From: JAFGSG01 sp964626055
GTDB lineage: Bacteria > Spirochaetota > UBA4802 > JAFGDQ01
DNA: 37,620 nucleotides
Reading direction: 5' to 3'
Assembly (NCBI GenBank): GCA_964626055.1
Contig: CAZVDF010000032.1
Span: 1-37,620, forward strand
Made by a program: the position numbers and the translations under genes. Below the pieces are notes generated by a model that saw nothing but the letters and a program-made list of their open reading frames with translations, had not been told where the DNA came from and did no database searches. Below, piece after piece: positions 16,345 to 25,125 of the stretch; the stretch's first letter is position 1; every line of letters starts with the position of its first letter.

Positions 16345-16347
16345 AGG

Positions 16348-16626
16348 ATGCCCTCACCCCGGCCCCTCTCCCTGAGTTATTTTTCGGCAGGGGCTGGCAA
16401 AGAAGTAAAATTTACGAGCTAAGGAAGAGTCGTGTTAATAAAAGGAGGGAGAGGGGAGCATTCAGTTAAGGGAGTTTTTTATAATAGATAATCGGGGAAG
16501 CAAACTTCCCCCTCTCCCGTTATGTGGATTATTGAGATCGAATATAAAGCAGGAGACAGATAAATTGAAAAAGACAATTGTTATGATAATGGGAGAGGGG
16601 GCCAGGGGGTGAGGGCATTTTGGATT
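16348..16626. repeat. Composite CCCTCACCCC-type repeat inside the liv operon
   Basis: The outer arms are GCCCTCACCCCGGCCCCTCT (from 16350) and GGGGGCCAGGGGGTGAGGGC (ending about 16617). Two further arms inside (GGAGGGAGAGGGGAGC at about 16443, and CTTCCCCCTCTCCC at about 16505) suggest two elements in tandem or nested. No gene fits in this stretch. It occupies essentially the whole livH-livM spacer. Confidence 0.75.
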
Positions 16627-16637
16627 AAATTTAAATT

Positions 16638-17861
16638 TTGTCTGACAGAAACAAAAGTATGATCAATATTTCGGAAATAAAAAAGTCATTACTGGCGTCT
16701 CTCTGGTTCGTGTTCCTGACGTTCCCTATCATTGTTATACGGGTGAATACAGTTGAAAAGGTAGTGGAATGGCGCTGGAAGAACATGATAATTATGGCAA
16801 TAGCGGCATTTGTATTGTCATACCTGTGGCGTTATTTCTTGAAGAGAAAAGAGTTTAAGCCTCAAAATAAAGTCGTACCCGTAAATAATAAACTTCCGTC
16901 AACATTTGCGCATTTTATAGCGAATAAAAAATACAGCGTTCCGGCTTTTGCTATTATAATAATTTTTACCTTATCATTCCCGTTTGTTTTCTCGGTATAT
17001 CAGACTAACATAATGATTTCAGCGCTTATATATATAATGCTCGGACTTGGGCTGAATATAGTAGTCGGGCTGGCCGGCCTCCTTGTGCTCGGCTATGCGG
17101 CTTTTTTCGCAGTCGGAGCATACGCGTACGCACTTTTAAATATTCATTACGGATTCAGCTTCTGGGTCGTTCTTCCGGCAGGCGCCGGCCTTGGCGCCTT
17201 ATTCGGCATACTGCTCGGCTTTCCGGTGCTCAGGCTCAGGGGAGATTATCTAGCTATAGTAACCCTCGCGTTCGGGGAAATTATACGCATTGTGCTTGAG
17301 AACTGGAATGAATTTTCTTTCGGGCCAAGCGGAATAGCCAATATCCCCAGGCCTTCATTTTTCGGCATTTCTTTGTCCCTGAACGCTTCCACGATTTATA
17401 TATATTATATAATGATGATTTTATGTATCATCACGGTTATTATCGTCAAAAGGCTGAGAGATTCGCGGATAGGCCGGGCATGGATGGCTCTTCGCGAAGA
17501 CGAGATCGCGTGCCAGGCAATGGGTATAGACAGGACAAAGACAAAACTCTCGGCTTTCGCGCTCGGATCGACCTGGGCGGGAATGGCCGGGGTTGTCTTT
17601 GCGGCAAAGACAACTTTTATAAATCCGGCGAGCTTTACGATATGGGAATCGATCGTGATACTTTGCATAGTGGTTCTCGGAGGCATGGGATCGATCGTCG
17701 GCGTGATTCTCGGTGCTCTTGTGCTGATACTTGTGCCCGAGTACCTGCGGGCGTTCTCCGAATACCGGATGCTTGTGTTCGGACTAATGATGGTTCTGAT
17801 GATGATATTCAGGCCGGGCGGCATCGTCGCCAGCGTCAGAAGAATTTATCATAAGGCATAA
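16638..17861 (+). CDS. livM: Branched-chain amino-acid ABC transporter permease LivM
   Basis: 407 aa from a TTG at 16638, or 400 aa from an ATG at 16659 (the more usual choice); neither has a good ribosome-binding site. It has two or three extra membrane segments at the N-terminus and then the conserved LivM core: LIYIMLGLGLNIVVGLAGL, GYAAFFAVGAYAYALL, LRGDYLAIVTLAFGEIIRI and the loop RIGRAWMALREDEIACQAMG. It is the channel partner of LivH. livG follows after 12 bp. Confidence 0.9.
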   Translation: MSDRNKSMINISEIKKSLLASLWFVFLTFPIIVIRVNTVEKVVEWRWKNMIIMAIAAFVLSYLWRYFLKRKEFKPQNKVVPVNNKLPSTFAHFIANKKYSVPAFAIIIIFTLSFPFVFSVYQTNIMISALIYIMLGLGLNIVVGLAGLLVLGYAAFFAVGAYAYALLNIHYGFSFWVVLPAGAGLGALFGILLGFPVLRLRGDYLAIVTLAFGEIIRIVLENWNEFSFGPSGIANIPRPSFFGISLSLNASTIYIYYIMMILCIITVIIVKRLRDSRIGRAWMALREDEIACQAMGIDRTKTKLSAFALGSTWAGMAGVVFAAKTTFINPASFTIWESIVILCIVVLGGMGSIVGVILGALVLILVPEYLRAFSEYRMLVFGLMMVLMMIFRPGGIVASVRRIYHKA

Positions 17862-17873
17862 ATAAAAATACAA

Positions 17874-18665
17874 ATGCATACTATACTTGAAGTTAATGAA
17901 TTGTCCATGGATTTTGGTGGGATTAAAGCCCTGGACAGGCTTTCCATGGATGTGAAGGAAGGCGAGATCGTCGCTCTCATCGGTCCTAACGGCGCTGGCA
18001 AGACTACTTTTTTCAATTGCATTACCGGAATGTACGAGCCTACTTCAGGCGATGTGCATATCAATGCGCCGGGAAAAAATAAAAGAATCAGGCTCAACAG
18101 GCTTAAGCCGAATGAAGTTACCAGATGCGGGCTCGCCCGCACCTTTCAGAACATAAGGCTATTCCAGAATATGACCGTTCTTGAAAATGTTATGATAGGC
18201 CGCCACAGTAAAAGCAGCGCCGGAATACTGGGTGCGATTTTAAGGACGGGTCCGCAGCGGAAGGAAGAGAAGGAAATAATCGATAAGAGCATCACTTTTC
18301 TTGAAAAGATGGGTCTGGCAAAATATGCGGATGAATACGCGAAGAATCTCCCGTACGGGCTGCAAAGGCGTCTGGAGGTCGCGCGCGCGATGGCGACGGA
18401 GCCGTTCCTTCTCCTGCTTGACGAACCGGCGGCCGGGATGAATACTCAGGAAACCGCAGAGCTGGATGACCTTATAAAAGAGATCAGGGATCATGAAAAA
18501 ATCTCAATAATCCTGATCGAACACGACATGAAGCTTGTAATGAGCCTTTCTGACAGGATAGTCGTTCTGGATTACGGCGAAAAGATAGCCGAGGGCTCTC
18601 CCGGGGAGATCAGGAACAATAAAGATGTGATCGAAGCGTATCTGGGGGAAGAGATCCATGCTTAA
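17874..18665 (+). CDS. livG: Branched-chain amino-acid ABC transporter ATPase LivG
   Basis: 263 aa. Walker A GPNGAGKT (about 37-44) and Walker B LLLLDEPAAGMN. The signature motif is the LivG-type LPYGLQRRLEVARAM in place of LSGGQ, followed by the switch His in LIEHDMKLVM. It powers import through LivHM as a heterodimer with LivF. The last 8 bases overlap the start of livF, so the two are translationally coupled. Confidence 0.93.
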   Translation: MHTILEVNELSMDFGGIKALDRLSMDVKEGEIVALIGPNGAGKTTFFNCITGMYEPTSGDVHINAPGKNKRIRLNRLKPNEVTRCGLARTFQNIRLFQNMTVLENVMIGRHSKSSAGILGAILRTGPQRKEEKEIIDKSITFLEKMGLAKYADEYAKNLPYGLQRRLEVARAMATEPFLLLLDEPAAGMNTQETAELDDLIKEIRDHEKISIILIEHDMKLVMSLSDRIVVLDYGEKIAEGSPGEIRNNKDVIEAYLGEEIHA

Positions 18666-19365
18666 GGTCAGGAATATACATGTATATTACGGCAATATCC
18701 ACACATTAAAAGATGTCAGTATAGAAATATTCCCCGGTGAAATAATAACGCTTATAGGAGCGAACGGGGCTGGCAAATCCACAACGCTTATGTCCATTTG
18801 CGGCATTGTCCCCGTAATGTCGGGTCATATTATTTTCAATGATATCGACATAACGAATATGCCGCCGGATAAAATTGCCGCGCTCGGTATTGCGCAGGTG
18901 CCCGAAGGGAGAAGGATATTTCCGGGACTCACCGTATCCGAGAATCTTGACATGGGGGCTTTTTTGAGAGATGACAAAGCCGGCGTTAAGCGGGACATGG
19001 AATATGTTTTCAGCCTGTTCCCGATCCTTTTCGAGAGGCGCCATCAGCAGGGAAGCACCCTTAGCGGAGGGGAGCAGCAGATGCTTGCGATATCCCGCGC
19101 TCTTATGGCGCGGCCCAGGCTTCTGCTTCTTGACGAACCGTCGCTCGGGCTGGCGCCGCTTGTAGTCAGACGGATATTCGATATAATTAAGAAAATAAAT
19201 AAAGAGAACGGAACTACAATATTTCTGGTGGAACAAAACGCGAATCTCGCATTAAAAGCCGCCGATCGCGGATACGTAACGGAAAGCGGGGCTGTTACAA
19301 TTACCGGCGATTCGGAGAGTCTGCTCGCCAACGAAGATATCAAGCGGGCATACCTCGGGATTTAA
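18658..19365 (+). CDS. livF: Branched-chain amino-acid ABC transporter ATPase LivF
   Basis: 235 aa, normal length. Walker A GANGAGKS (about 35-42), the PEGRRIFPGLTVSENL stretch typical of LivF, signature LSGGEQQMLAISRALM, Walker B LLLLDEPSLGLAP and FLVEQN. It pairs with LivG. It is the last gene of the operon; a perfect hairpin terminator begins at the stop codon. Confidence 0.93.
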   Translation: MLKVRNIHVYYGNIHTLKDVSIEIFPGEIITLIGANGAGKSTTLMSICGIVPVMSGHIIFNDIDITNMPPDKIAALGIAQVPEGRRIFPGLTVSENLDMGAFLRDDKAGVKRDMEYVFSLFPILFERRHQQGSTLSGGEQQMLAISRALMARPRLLLLDEPSLGLAPLVVRRIFDIIKKINKENGTTIFLVEQNANLALKAADRGYVTESGAVTITGDSESLLANEDIKRAYLGI

Positions 19366-19396
19366 AAAGAACCCCGCATTGCTGCGGGGTTCTTTT
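19365..19396. terminator. Bidirectional Rho-independent terminator
   Basis: AAAAGAACCCCGCA (19365-19378) pairs with TGCGGGGTTCTTTT (19383-19396): 14 perfect base pairs, TTGC loop, with A-run and T-run flanks on either strand. It lies between livF (plus) and the convergent MFS gene (minus), and serves both. Confidence 0.92.
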
Positions 19397-19415
19397 CATT
19401 CAGATTGAACTGTAT

Positions 19416-20708
19416 TTAGGCATTTTTGCCTTTTGGTGCTTTATAAACCAGGGCAATGAAAAAGCCGACTATCAGGAGAACGGCTGCTATATAAAGAGCC
19501 TGCGGTTTGAATGCTTCAAATACGAGCGGTCCGATTATACCGGCACAGCTCCATGCTGTAAGCATGAACCCGTATACTTTGCCTATGTAAGCAGGACCGA
19601 AAGCGTCTGCAGCAAATGCCGGCATTGTTGCGAATCCGCCGCCGTAACATGCCAGAAGATAGCAGGATATAACTAAAAATAAATAGTAGTTTGATATAAA
19701 GCCCATTGCTACCAATAGATAAACTATGGCCTGTGTGGCAAACATAATCATAAATACCATTCTGCGGCCGATATTGTCGGAAATTTTAGCCCAGAAGAGC
19801 CTTCCAAGACCGTTAAAGATAGCGGCAATCGCGACTACCGTGCCCCCTGCGGCCGCAACAATTGTTAATTGTTCAGGAGTTAAATTAGCTCCAAGCTCCA
19901 TTGTTTTTTTATAAATATCCTGTGCGAGAGGAGAATGAACGGAGATCAGTCCCAGACCTGCTGAAACGTTGAGACAGAGCATCAGCCACAGCATCCACCA
20001 CTGCGGTCTTTTTACAGCTTCACCGAACTTAAACGAGTCTGCTGCGGAAACTGCAGATGCGGCCGGCTTAAAACCTGCAGGCAGCCATCCCTGAGGAGGA
20101 TTTTTGAAAAGTTGAGCGGCGCCTACGATCAGTACCAGGAAGATAACGCCCCAGATGTACCATGTCGTGCATACGCCGGAGTTAAGCATTTTCCCGGACG
20201 CGTCGATCTCGCAATAAGAAGAAATCATAGCAGGAGCGATTTTTCCCATGAAAAAAGCGCCCGCACCGAAACCCATTACCGCAAGGCCTGTAACAAGACC
20301 GCGTTTATCCGGGAACCAGCGGATAAGGGTTGCGATCGGTGTAACGTATCCGAAGCCGTTTCCAAGTGCCGCAACCACGCCGAAACCTATATAAAGAAGC
20401 GTAATGCTGCCGATCTGATCGGCATAACCCGCAAGCAGGGTTCCCAGCCCGAAAAGTATGCCGCCTATAGTGGCGACAAAGCGCGGGCCCTTTTTATCGA
20501 CGAGCGTACCGCCGAATGCAGCGGAAAGTCCGATAATAAGCATCAGAAGCATAAAAGTATATTGAACCGTCATGCCGTCCCATGCGTGCATTTTTATTAA
20601 AGGATTTTTAAAAACTGAAAATGCATACACCGTGCCAAGACATAGCTGGATCACAACAGCGGCGATAGCTATCCACCATCGCTTACTTTCTAAATTTTGA
20701 TTTGACAT
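19416..20708 (-). CDS. MFS transporter, oxalate/formate antiporter (OFA) family
   Basis: 430 aa, 12 predicted membrane segments. The N-terminal motif LCLGTVYAFSVFKNPL is characteristic of the OFA branch of the major facilitator superfamily, which includes OxlT and related monocarboxylate carriers. The conserved loop 2 appears as GGTLVDKKGPR, with its counterpart LGRLFWAKISDNIGRR in the second half. The real substrate cannot be read from the sequence; small carboxylates are most likely. The start has GGAGGAG 7 nt upstream. It is convergent with the liv operon and probably monocistronic. Confidence 0.85.
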   Translation of the reverse strand: MSNQNLESKRWWIAIAAVVIQLCLGTVYAFSVFKNPLIKMHAWDGMTVQYTFMLLMLIIGLSAAFGGTLVDKKGPRFVATIGGILFGLGTLLAGYADQIGSITLLYIGFGVVAALGNGFGYVTPIATLIRWFPDKRGLVTGLAVMGFGAGAFFMGKIAPAMISSYCEIDASGKMLNSGVCTTWYIWGVIFLVLIVGAAQLFKNPPQGWLPAGFKPAASAVSAADSFKFGEAVKRPQWWMLWLMLCLNVSAGLGLISVHSPLAQDIYKKTMELGANLTPEQLTIVAAAGGTVVAIAAIFNGLGRLFWAKISDNIGRRMVFMIMFATQAIVYLLVAMGFISNYYLFLVISCYLLACYGGGFATMPAFAADAFGPAYIGKVYGFMLTAWSCAGIIGPLVFEAFKPQALYIAAVLLIVGFFIALVYKAPKGKNA

Positions 20709-21045
20709 ACTTAACTCCTCCGTTGCCTTTTACAAAGGCTTATTTAGAATTTGATAATACTTTAAAATAACACCCATACGGGGTAAGATCATCGTTATTC
20801 ATATTTTCCAGTCATTTTAATGATTAAAATTTGATTTATATGAATAAATAAAGCTGGATTAAATAAATAAAATCGATTGAGGAAAATAACTCTAAAAAGA
20901 TGTGAAAAAGTCAATTGTATTTTACGTGGTTTCAAAGAAAAATGCGGATTGAAAAATTTTCTGTAAGTAATTATTGCGTATCCGGTAAATTAAATCAGAA
21001 CATATCCAAAAAATTTATATTTCTTAAGCAAAAGTTGTTATTAAA
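20709..21045. other. Divergent spacer without a gene
   Basis: 337 bp, AT-rich, between the MFS gene (minus) and the methyltransferase gene (plus). On the minus strand TTGACT (complement of 20909-20914) could be a -35 box, with a weak AGTTAT 17 nt on. No repeat of the window's families and no convincing hairpin was seen. Confidence 0.4.
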
Positions 21046-21648
21046 ATGACTTCTAATATTTATTTTCCCGGCCAGGTTCCGGTTCAATCAAAACTCGATG
21101 CCGAGGTCTACGCTTTTCTCGATAGTTCGCGGGATTCATGGGCCGGCTGGAATATATCGTACGAAGACGGCAAAATACTATATGATCTTGTGCTTAAAGG
21201 TAAGTTCAAAAACATTGTGGAAATAGGGACTTCGACCGGGTTCTCGACGATCTGGCTTGCCTGGGCTGCCGCAAAAACAGGCGGCAGTGTTATTACTATT
21301 GAGATAGAAAGGGGCCGCTACAATACAGCGCTTGAAAATTATAAAAAAGCAGGCGTTGCCCGATATATAGATGCGCGCCTCGGGAACGCGCACGATATCG
21401 TGCCCATCCTTAAAGGGCCGGTTGATTTTGTGTTCTGCGACGCGGACAAGGATTGGTATGTTAAATATTTTCGGATTCTTGAACCGAAGATCGGCCTTAA
21501 CGGATGCTTTACCGCACATAACGTGTTATGGGCAGGTCAGGCAAATATTAATCAGTTCCTTGAATATTTAAAGAAAAGCGCAGATTTCAGAACTTATATT
21601 GAAAATGGCAGCGGGGAAGGTATTTCCGTAAGCTGCAGGGTGAAATAA
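21046..21648 (+). CDS. Class I SAM-dependent O-methyltransferase-like protein
   Basis: 200 aa. Motif I is VEIGTSTGFSTIWLA (58-72), followed by an acidic strand VITIEIERGRY and FVFCDADKDWYVKYF (about 129-143), the arrangement of the catechol/caffeoyl-CoA O-methyltransferase group (COG4122-like). A typical member adds a methyl group to a small-molecule hydroxyl with a divalent metal. The acidic metal ligands are partly present (D132, D134). The C-terminus is short and ends soon after the FTAHNVLW strand, as in small bacterial members. The substrate is unknown and no neighbour suggests one. No strong ribosome-binding site. Confidence 0.75.
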   Translation: MTSNIYFPGQVPVQSKLDAEVYAFLDSSRDSWAGWNISYEDGKILYDLVLKGKFKNIVEIGTSTGFSTIWLAWAAAKTGGSVITIEIERGRYNTALENYKKAGVARYIDARLGNAHDIVPILKGPVDFVFCDADKDWYVKYFRILEPKIGLNGCFTAHNVLWAGQANINQFLEYLKKSADFRTYIENGSGEGISVSCRVK

Positions 21649-21772
21649 TTTACCACATGCTATACGCAGGTATAAACACAGAAATGGTTCTAGAAATATT
21701 GATTTATTCCGGAATGATGAGAAAAGTGGATAAGATAAGAGAGAGAAAATGTAACTATTATGAATACACTTA

Positions 21773-22011
21773 GCCCCCTATCCCCCTGAGGGGGCACCGA
21801 TTTGGATGGCACCATAAAGTTAAAATGCTTATTTAAAACTTCAGGTCTGGTAGTATTTATTAAAATAAGAAAGGATTAATAACTAATTATAGATTAGAAA
21901 TAATTGAGAAAATCAATTATAAATAAAGAAATAATAAATAATCTTAATGCTGTTTTTAAAATACTAAAACATAAGTTTCAAAGGTGGTGCCCCCTCAGGG
22001 GGATAGGGGGC
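21773..22011. mobile_element. C-rich miniature inverted-repeat element with likely 4-bp target duplication
   Basis: 239 bp. The 26-bp ends (21773-21798 and 21986-22011) are perfect inverted repeats; each starts GCCCCCTATCCCCC or its complement and folds on itself via CCCCCTGAGGGGG. CTTA flanks both sides (21769-21772 and 22012-22015), consistent with a target-site duplication. The interior is AT-rich with no gene. This is the best-preserved copy of the family. It lies between the methyltransferase and YkgJ-type genes; the rest of that spacer shows nothing else. Confidence 0.8.
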
Positions 22012-22051
22012 CTTAGGAAAGCGCTTAAATATAAAATCCGGCTGAAAATCA

Positions 22052-22414
22052 ATGAAAACATGCAAACGCAGAGGCTACTGCTGCCAGGATGTGAGACTGG
22101 CGGAATCTCCGGAAATGCTGGAGCGCGCCTATAATTACTGGAAGAAAATAAAGTCGATCGATCCGGAGTTCTCGGAAATATACCTGATCTATCCCATGCT
22201 TGAATTCAAACATGAGAACCGGCAAGAAGACCTCCCGTATCATTACAAATGCAAGCATTTTACGCACGACCCTGAAGGCATCCCGGCCTGTTCCATTTAC
22301 GGGATAAGGCCGCGAATGTGCAGGGATTTTCCCTATTATGAAGACATTAAGTCGCTGGACAGGAATGAACCTTTAAGCCCTTATGAAGGCTGCGGGTATA
22401 ATGATCCTGATTAG
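22052..22414 (+). CDS. YkgJ-family cysteine-cluster protein
   Basis: 120 aa. The family pattern is a Cys-rich N-terminus, then C-x12-C-x9-C. Here are C4, C10, C11, C67, C80, C90 and C114, with the signature IYGIRPRMCRDFP (83-95). The family is thought to bind zinc or an Fe-S cluster; its role is unknown in most bacteria. The usual CxxCGxCC at the N-terminus is CKRRGYCC, so the second Cys is Arg7. The start codon sits 40 bp after a C-rich element and has no good ribosome-binding site. Confidence 0.75.
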   Translation: MKTCKRRGYCCQDVRLAESPEMLERAYNYWKKIKSIDPEFSEIYLIYPMLEFKHENRQEDLPYHYKCKHFTHDPEGIPACSIYGIRPRMCRDFPYYEDIKSLDRNEPLSPYEGCGYNDPD

Positions 22415-22516
22415 TCCCTGCGCACATTCCCTCCTGAGAGTGAAGCAAGCGCCCCAAAAGGATAAAAGCGGTTTTTATGCTTACTGAAAACGCCGGGTAA
22501 TTCTCGGGAGTGAATT

Positions 22517-23800
22517 TTATCCGTTTTTATATACTATTTTACCGTTGCAGATAGTATATTCAACGGATCCGAAAAGATCAAGCCCTATAAAAGGAGTGTT
22601 TTTACATTTCGAAAGTATGAATTTTTCGTCAATATGTATTTTTTTATTCGGGTTTAAAACGGTAATATCCGCTCTTTTATTTTCCTTTAACTCTCCTGCA
22701 TCTATGTTCAGAATTTTCGCGGGATTAGATGTAAGTTTTTTAAATGCTTCAATATAGGAAAATTTGTGTTCGTTAACCAGCCTTGTTATAACAAGCGGTA
22801 CGGCGGTTTCGAGCCCGATTATCCCGAACGGCGCGTATTCCAGCTCCTGCATCTTTTCGTTATTCAGATGCGGGGCGTGATCCGTAGCTATCGAGTCTAT
22901 TACTCCGGACTTCAGTCCTTCTATGATGGCGAGCCTGTCTTTCTCGGTGCGGAGCGGAGGATTCATTTTTGCCATTGATAGATGCTTTTTGACAGCGTCG
23001 TCGGTAAGCGAAAAGTGATGCGGTGTCGCTTCGCATGTGACGCTGACGCCTTCCTCCTTGGCTCTTTTTATTATCTCAACGGAGCCCGCGGAGGATATAT
23101 GCGCAATGTGCAACCTGCCTTTCGTGAGCCTGGCAAGTATCACATCCCTTGCTATCATGACCTCTTCGGATTCCTTCGGGATGCCCCTAAGACCGAGAAG
23201 TACCGAGTTATAACCTTCGTTCATAATGCCTTTGTCCGAGAGTTCAAGGTCTTCTGAGTGAGTGATGATGGGGACGTTTATCATTTTAGCATACTCGAGA
23301 GCCCTTCGCATAAGTATGGAGCTCATGACCGGAGATCCGTCATCGGAGAAGGCGACCGCCCCGCATTTGAAGAGTTCGCCCATTTCCGTGATCTCTTTGC
23401 CCTGCGCCCCCTTTGTGATATTCGCGATCGGGAGAACGTTAATGGGGCTCTTTTCGGCTTCAAGGATAATGAAGCGCACTAGAGCCAGGTTGTCGATCAC
23501 CGGTGTTGTGTTGGGCATTGTGCATACGGTGGTAAAGCCGCTCTTGGCCGCGACTTCCGATCCGCCCATGATCGTCTCAATGTCTTCCCTGCCCGGCTCC
23601 CTGAAATGAACGTGCATGTCTATCAGCCCTGGCAGCACCAGACAGCCCGAAGCATCGATAACAGTTGTTTCCTTATCGCTCCCGGGATTTATATCGCCGG
23701 AAATTTTTTTTATGATCGTATTTTCAATAAGAATATCGAGATCTTTTTCAAGGTTTGATGCGGGATCGATCACCCTGCCGTTTTTAATCAGAATTTTCAT
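22517..23800 (-). CDS. pyrC: Dihydroorotase (class I)
   Basis: 427 aa. It interconverts carbamoyl-aspartate and dihydroorotate, step 3 of pyrimidine synthesis. Metal-binding DMHVHFREPG (H63, H65), MPNT, FSDDGSPV (D153 or D154), ATPHHF and IATDHAPH are all present. The length and motif set match class I enzymes, which in several bacteria form a complex with aspartate carbamoyltransferase. AAAGGA lies 5 nt before the start. It is directly downstream of pyrB on the same strand, with a CCCTCACCCC-type repeat in the 112-bp gap. Confidence 0.93.
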   Translation of the reverse strand: MKILIKNGRVIDPASNLEKDLDILIENTIIKKISGDINPGSDKETTVIDASGCLVLPGLIDMHVHFREPGREDIETIMGGSEVAAKSGFTTVCTMPNTTPVIDNLALVRFIILEAEKSPINVLPIANITKGAQGKEITEMGELFKCGAVAFSDDGSPVMSSILMRRALEYAKMINVPIITHSEDLELSDKGIMNEGYNSVLLGLRGIPKESEEVMIARDVILARLTKGRLHIAHISSAGSVEIIKRAKEEGVSVTCEATPHHFSLTDDAVKKHLSMAKMNPPLRTEKDRLAIIEGLKSGVIDSIATDHAPHLNNEKMQELEYAPFGIIGLETAVPLVITRLVNEHKFSYIEAFKKLTSNPAKILNIDAGELKENKRADITVLNPNKKIHIDEKFILSKCKNTPFIGLDLFGSVEYTICNGKIVYKNG

Positions 23801-23817
23801 AATGGTCCTTTTATGAA

Positions 23818-23912
23818 CCTCACCCGGCGGCGCTTTAGCGCCGCCACCCTCTCCCTTAAGGAGAGGGTAAGATTCCCCTTCTCCCTGCGGGAGAAGGGGT
23901 TAGGGGATGAGG
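23818..23912. repeat. CCCTCACCCC-type repeat, three stacked hairpins
   Basis: The outer arms ACCTCACCC (23818) and GGGGATGAGGTC (about 23901-23912) enclose three stems: GGCGGCG/CGCCGCC (about 23825-23843), CCCTCTCCTT-type CCCTCTCC/GGAGAGGG and CCCCTTCTCCC/GGGAGAAGGGG. It occupies the pyrB-pyrC gap, so it is expected in the transcript. Confidence 0.75.
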
Positions 23913-24854
23913 TCAGTCTATTTCCTCCAGCGGTTTGCCGCCCGAAAGCAGGTAAAAGATGGACATGCGAACAGCGACTCCGTTGGTTACTTCTTCATTT
24001 ATTATGGCATTGGGGCTGTCTGCAACAGTATCGTCTATCTCAATACCCCTGTTCATAGGTCCCGGGTGCATAACTACTATATCTTTCCTGCATTTTTTCA
24101 AGCGATCGGTCGTGAGTGCGAACTGCCGGTGGTATTCCCTGAGCGACGGGAAATGCGAACCCTGTTGCCTTTCCTTCTGAATGCGGAGCATATTTACCGC
24201 GTCGAGATGCGGCAGAATTTCGTCCAGATTATATGTCATGTTAACGCCGTATACGCTGAATTCGTCCGGCAGGAGAGTGGGGGGGCCGCACAGGGTAATT
24301 TTCGCGCCGAGTTTTTTGAATGTCTGAATATCCGATCTGGCAACCCGCGAATGTTTAATGTCTCCCACTATCCCTATATGAAGTCCTTTGAGCGATCCCT
24401 TTCTTTCAAGTATGGAGTACGCGTCGAGAAGGCCCTGCGTAGGGTGAGCGTGAAATCCGTCACCGGCGTTGATGACGGAGGCTTTTATATTTTTAGACAA
24501 AAAATGCGGCGCCAGGGACGCCGCATGCCGGATAACAATATAATCTGCCTTCATGGCCTCAAGGGTATGTACGGTATCGATAAGCGATTCTCCTTTTACC
24601 ACGGACGAAGTCGCGACTGTTACATTGATGAGGTCGGCTGACAGACGCTTGGCTGCCAGTTCAAAACTGATCTTTGTTCTCGTGGACGGTTCGTAAAAAA
24701 GGCAGCAGACCGTTTTACCGCGGAGCACGGGTACGGTCTTTACCGAACGGGTGAAAAGGTCTTTGAAGTACTTCGCCGAGTTGCAAATAAGTTCAATCTC
24801 TTCAGTGCTGAGAGATTCTATATCGAGAAGGTCTTTTCTTTCGAGTGATTGCAT
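23913..24854 (-). CDS. pyrB: Aspartate carbamoyltransferase catalytic subunit
   Basis: 313 aa, family length. It joins carbamoyl phosphate to aspartate, the committed step of pyrimidine synthesis. Phosphate-binding FYEPSTRTKISFE (S57, T58, R59, T60), HPTQGLLD, and the aspartate-loop region near MLRIQKER are present, as is HPGPMNRG. No regulatory subunit (pyrI) is adjacent. It is first in a pyrB-pyrC pair. ATG is preceded by AT-rich sequence without a ribosome-binding site. Confidence 0.93.
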   Translation of the reverse strand: MQSLERKDLLDIESLSTEEIELICNSAKYFKDLFTRSVKTVPVLRGKTVCCLFYEPSTRTKISFELAAKRLSADLINVTVATSSVVKGESLIDTVHTLEAMKADYIVIRHAASLAPHFLSKNIKASVINAGDGFHAHPTQGLLDAYSILERKGSLKGLHIGIVGDIKHSRVARSDIQTFKKLGAKITLCGPPTLLPDEFSVYGVNMTYNLDEILPHLDAVNMLRIQKERQQGSHFPSLREYHRQFALTTDRLKKCRKDIVVMHPGPMNRGIEIDDTVADSPNAIINEEVTNGVAVRMSIFYLLSGGKPLEEID

Positions 24855-24865
24855 CTTAAAATAAG

Positions 24866-24895
24866 ATATTAAACCGAGACACTGAATTATGTCAA
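24866..24895 (-). promoter_or_regulatory. Probable pyrBC promoter
   Basis: Read on the minus strand: TTGACA (24895-24890), an 18-nt spacer, TAATAT (24871-24866), about 11 nt before the pyrB start codon. The -35 is a perfect match and the -10 is fair. The leader would be very short, so no attenuator is seen. Confidence 0.4.
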
Positions 24896-25057
24896 ATGAA
24901 AAACTTAGAAAGATTAATAATAATTAGAATTATTTAATCTAATTTGAAGAAAATTCGGCAATAAATAATAACTAAATGGAAAGTATTTGTCGCTGAGTTC
25001 TCTGCTAAAAAAAGCAGCAGCCAGAACTTTAACATTTCTTTTAAGTCTTTATTATCC

Positions 25058-25086
25058 TTGACGCCTGCTGTCGATTGATATATTTT
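25058..25086 (+). promoter_or_regulatory. Possible promoter of the large LuxR-type regulator gene
   Basis: TTGACG (25058-25063), 17-nt spacer, TATTTT (25081-25086); the start codon is 39 nt downstream. The -35 is good and the -10 only moderate. Confidence 0.35.
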
Positions 25087-25125
25087 TTTGCCATCCGGAT
25101 ATTTTTGAATTTTTGTTTCTAATCT

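Noticed and set aside
21904..22134. 76-codon open frame ahead of the YkgJ-type gene
   Set aside because: Half of it is the C-rich element, and the other half overlaps the real gene in another frame.
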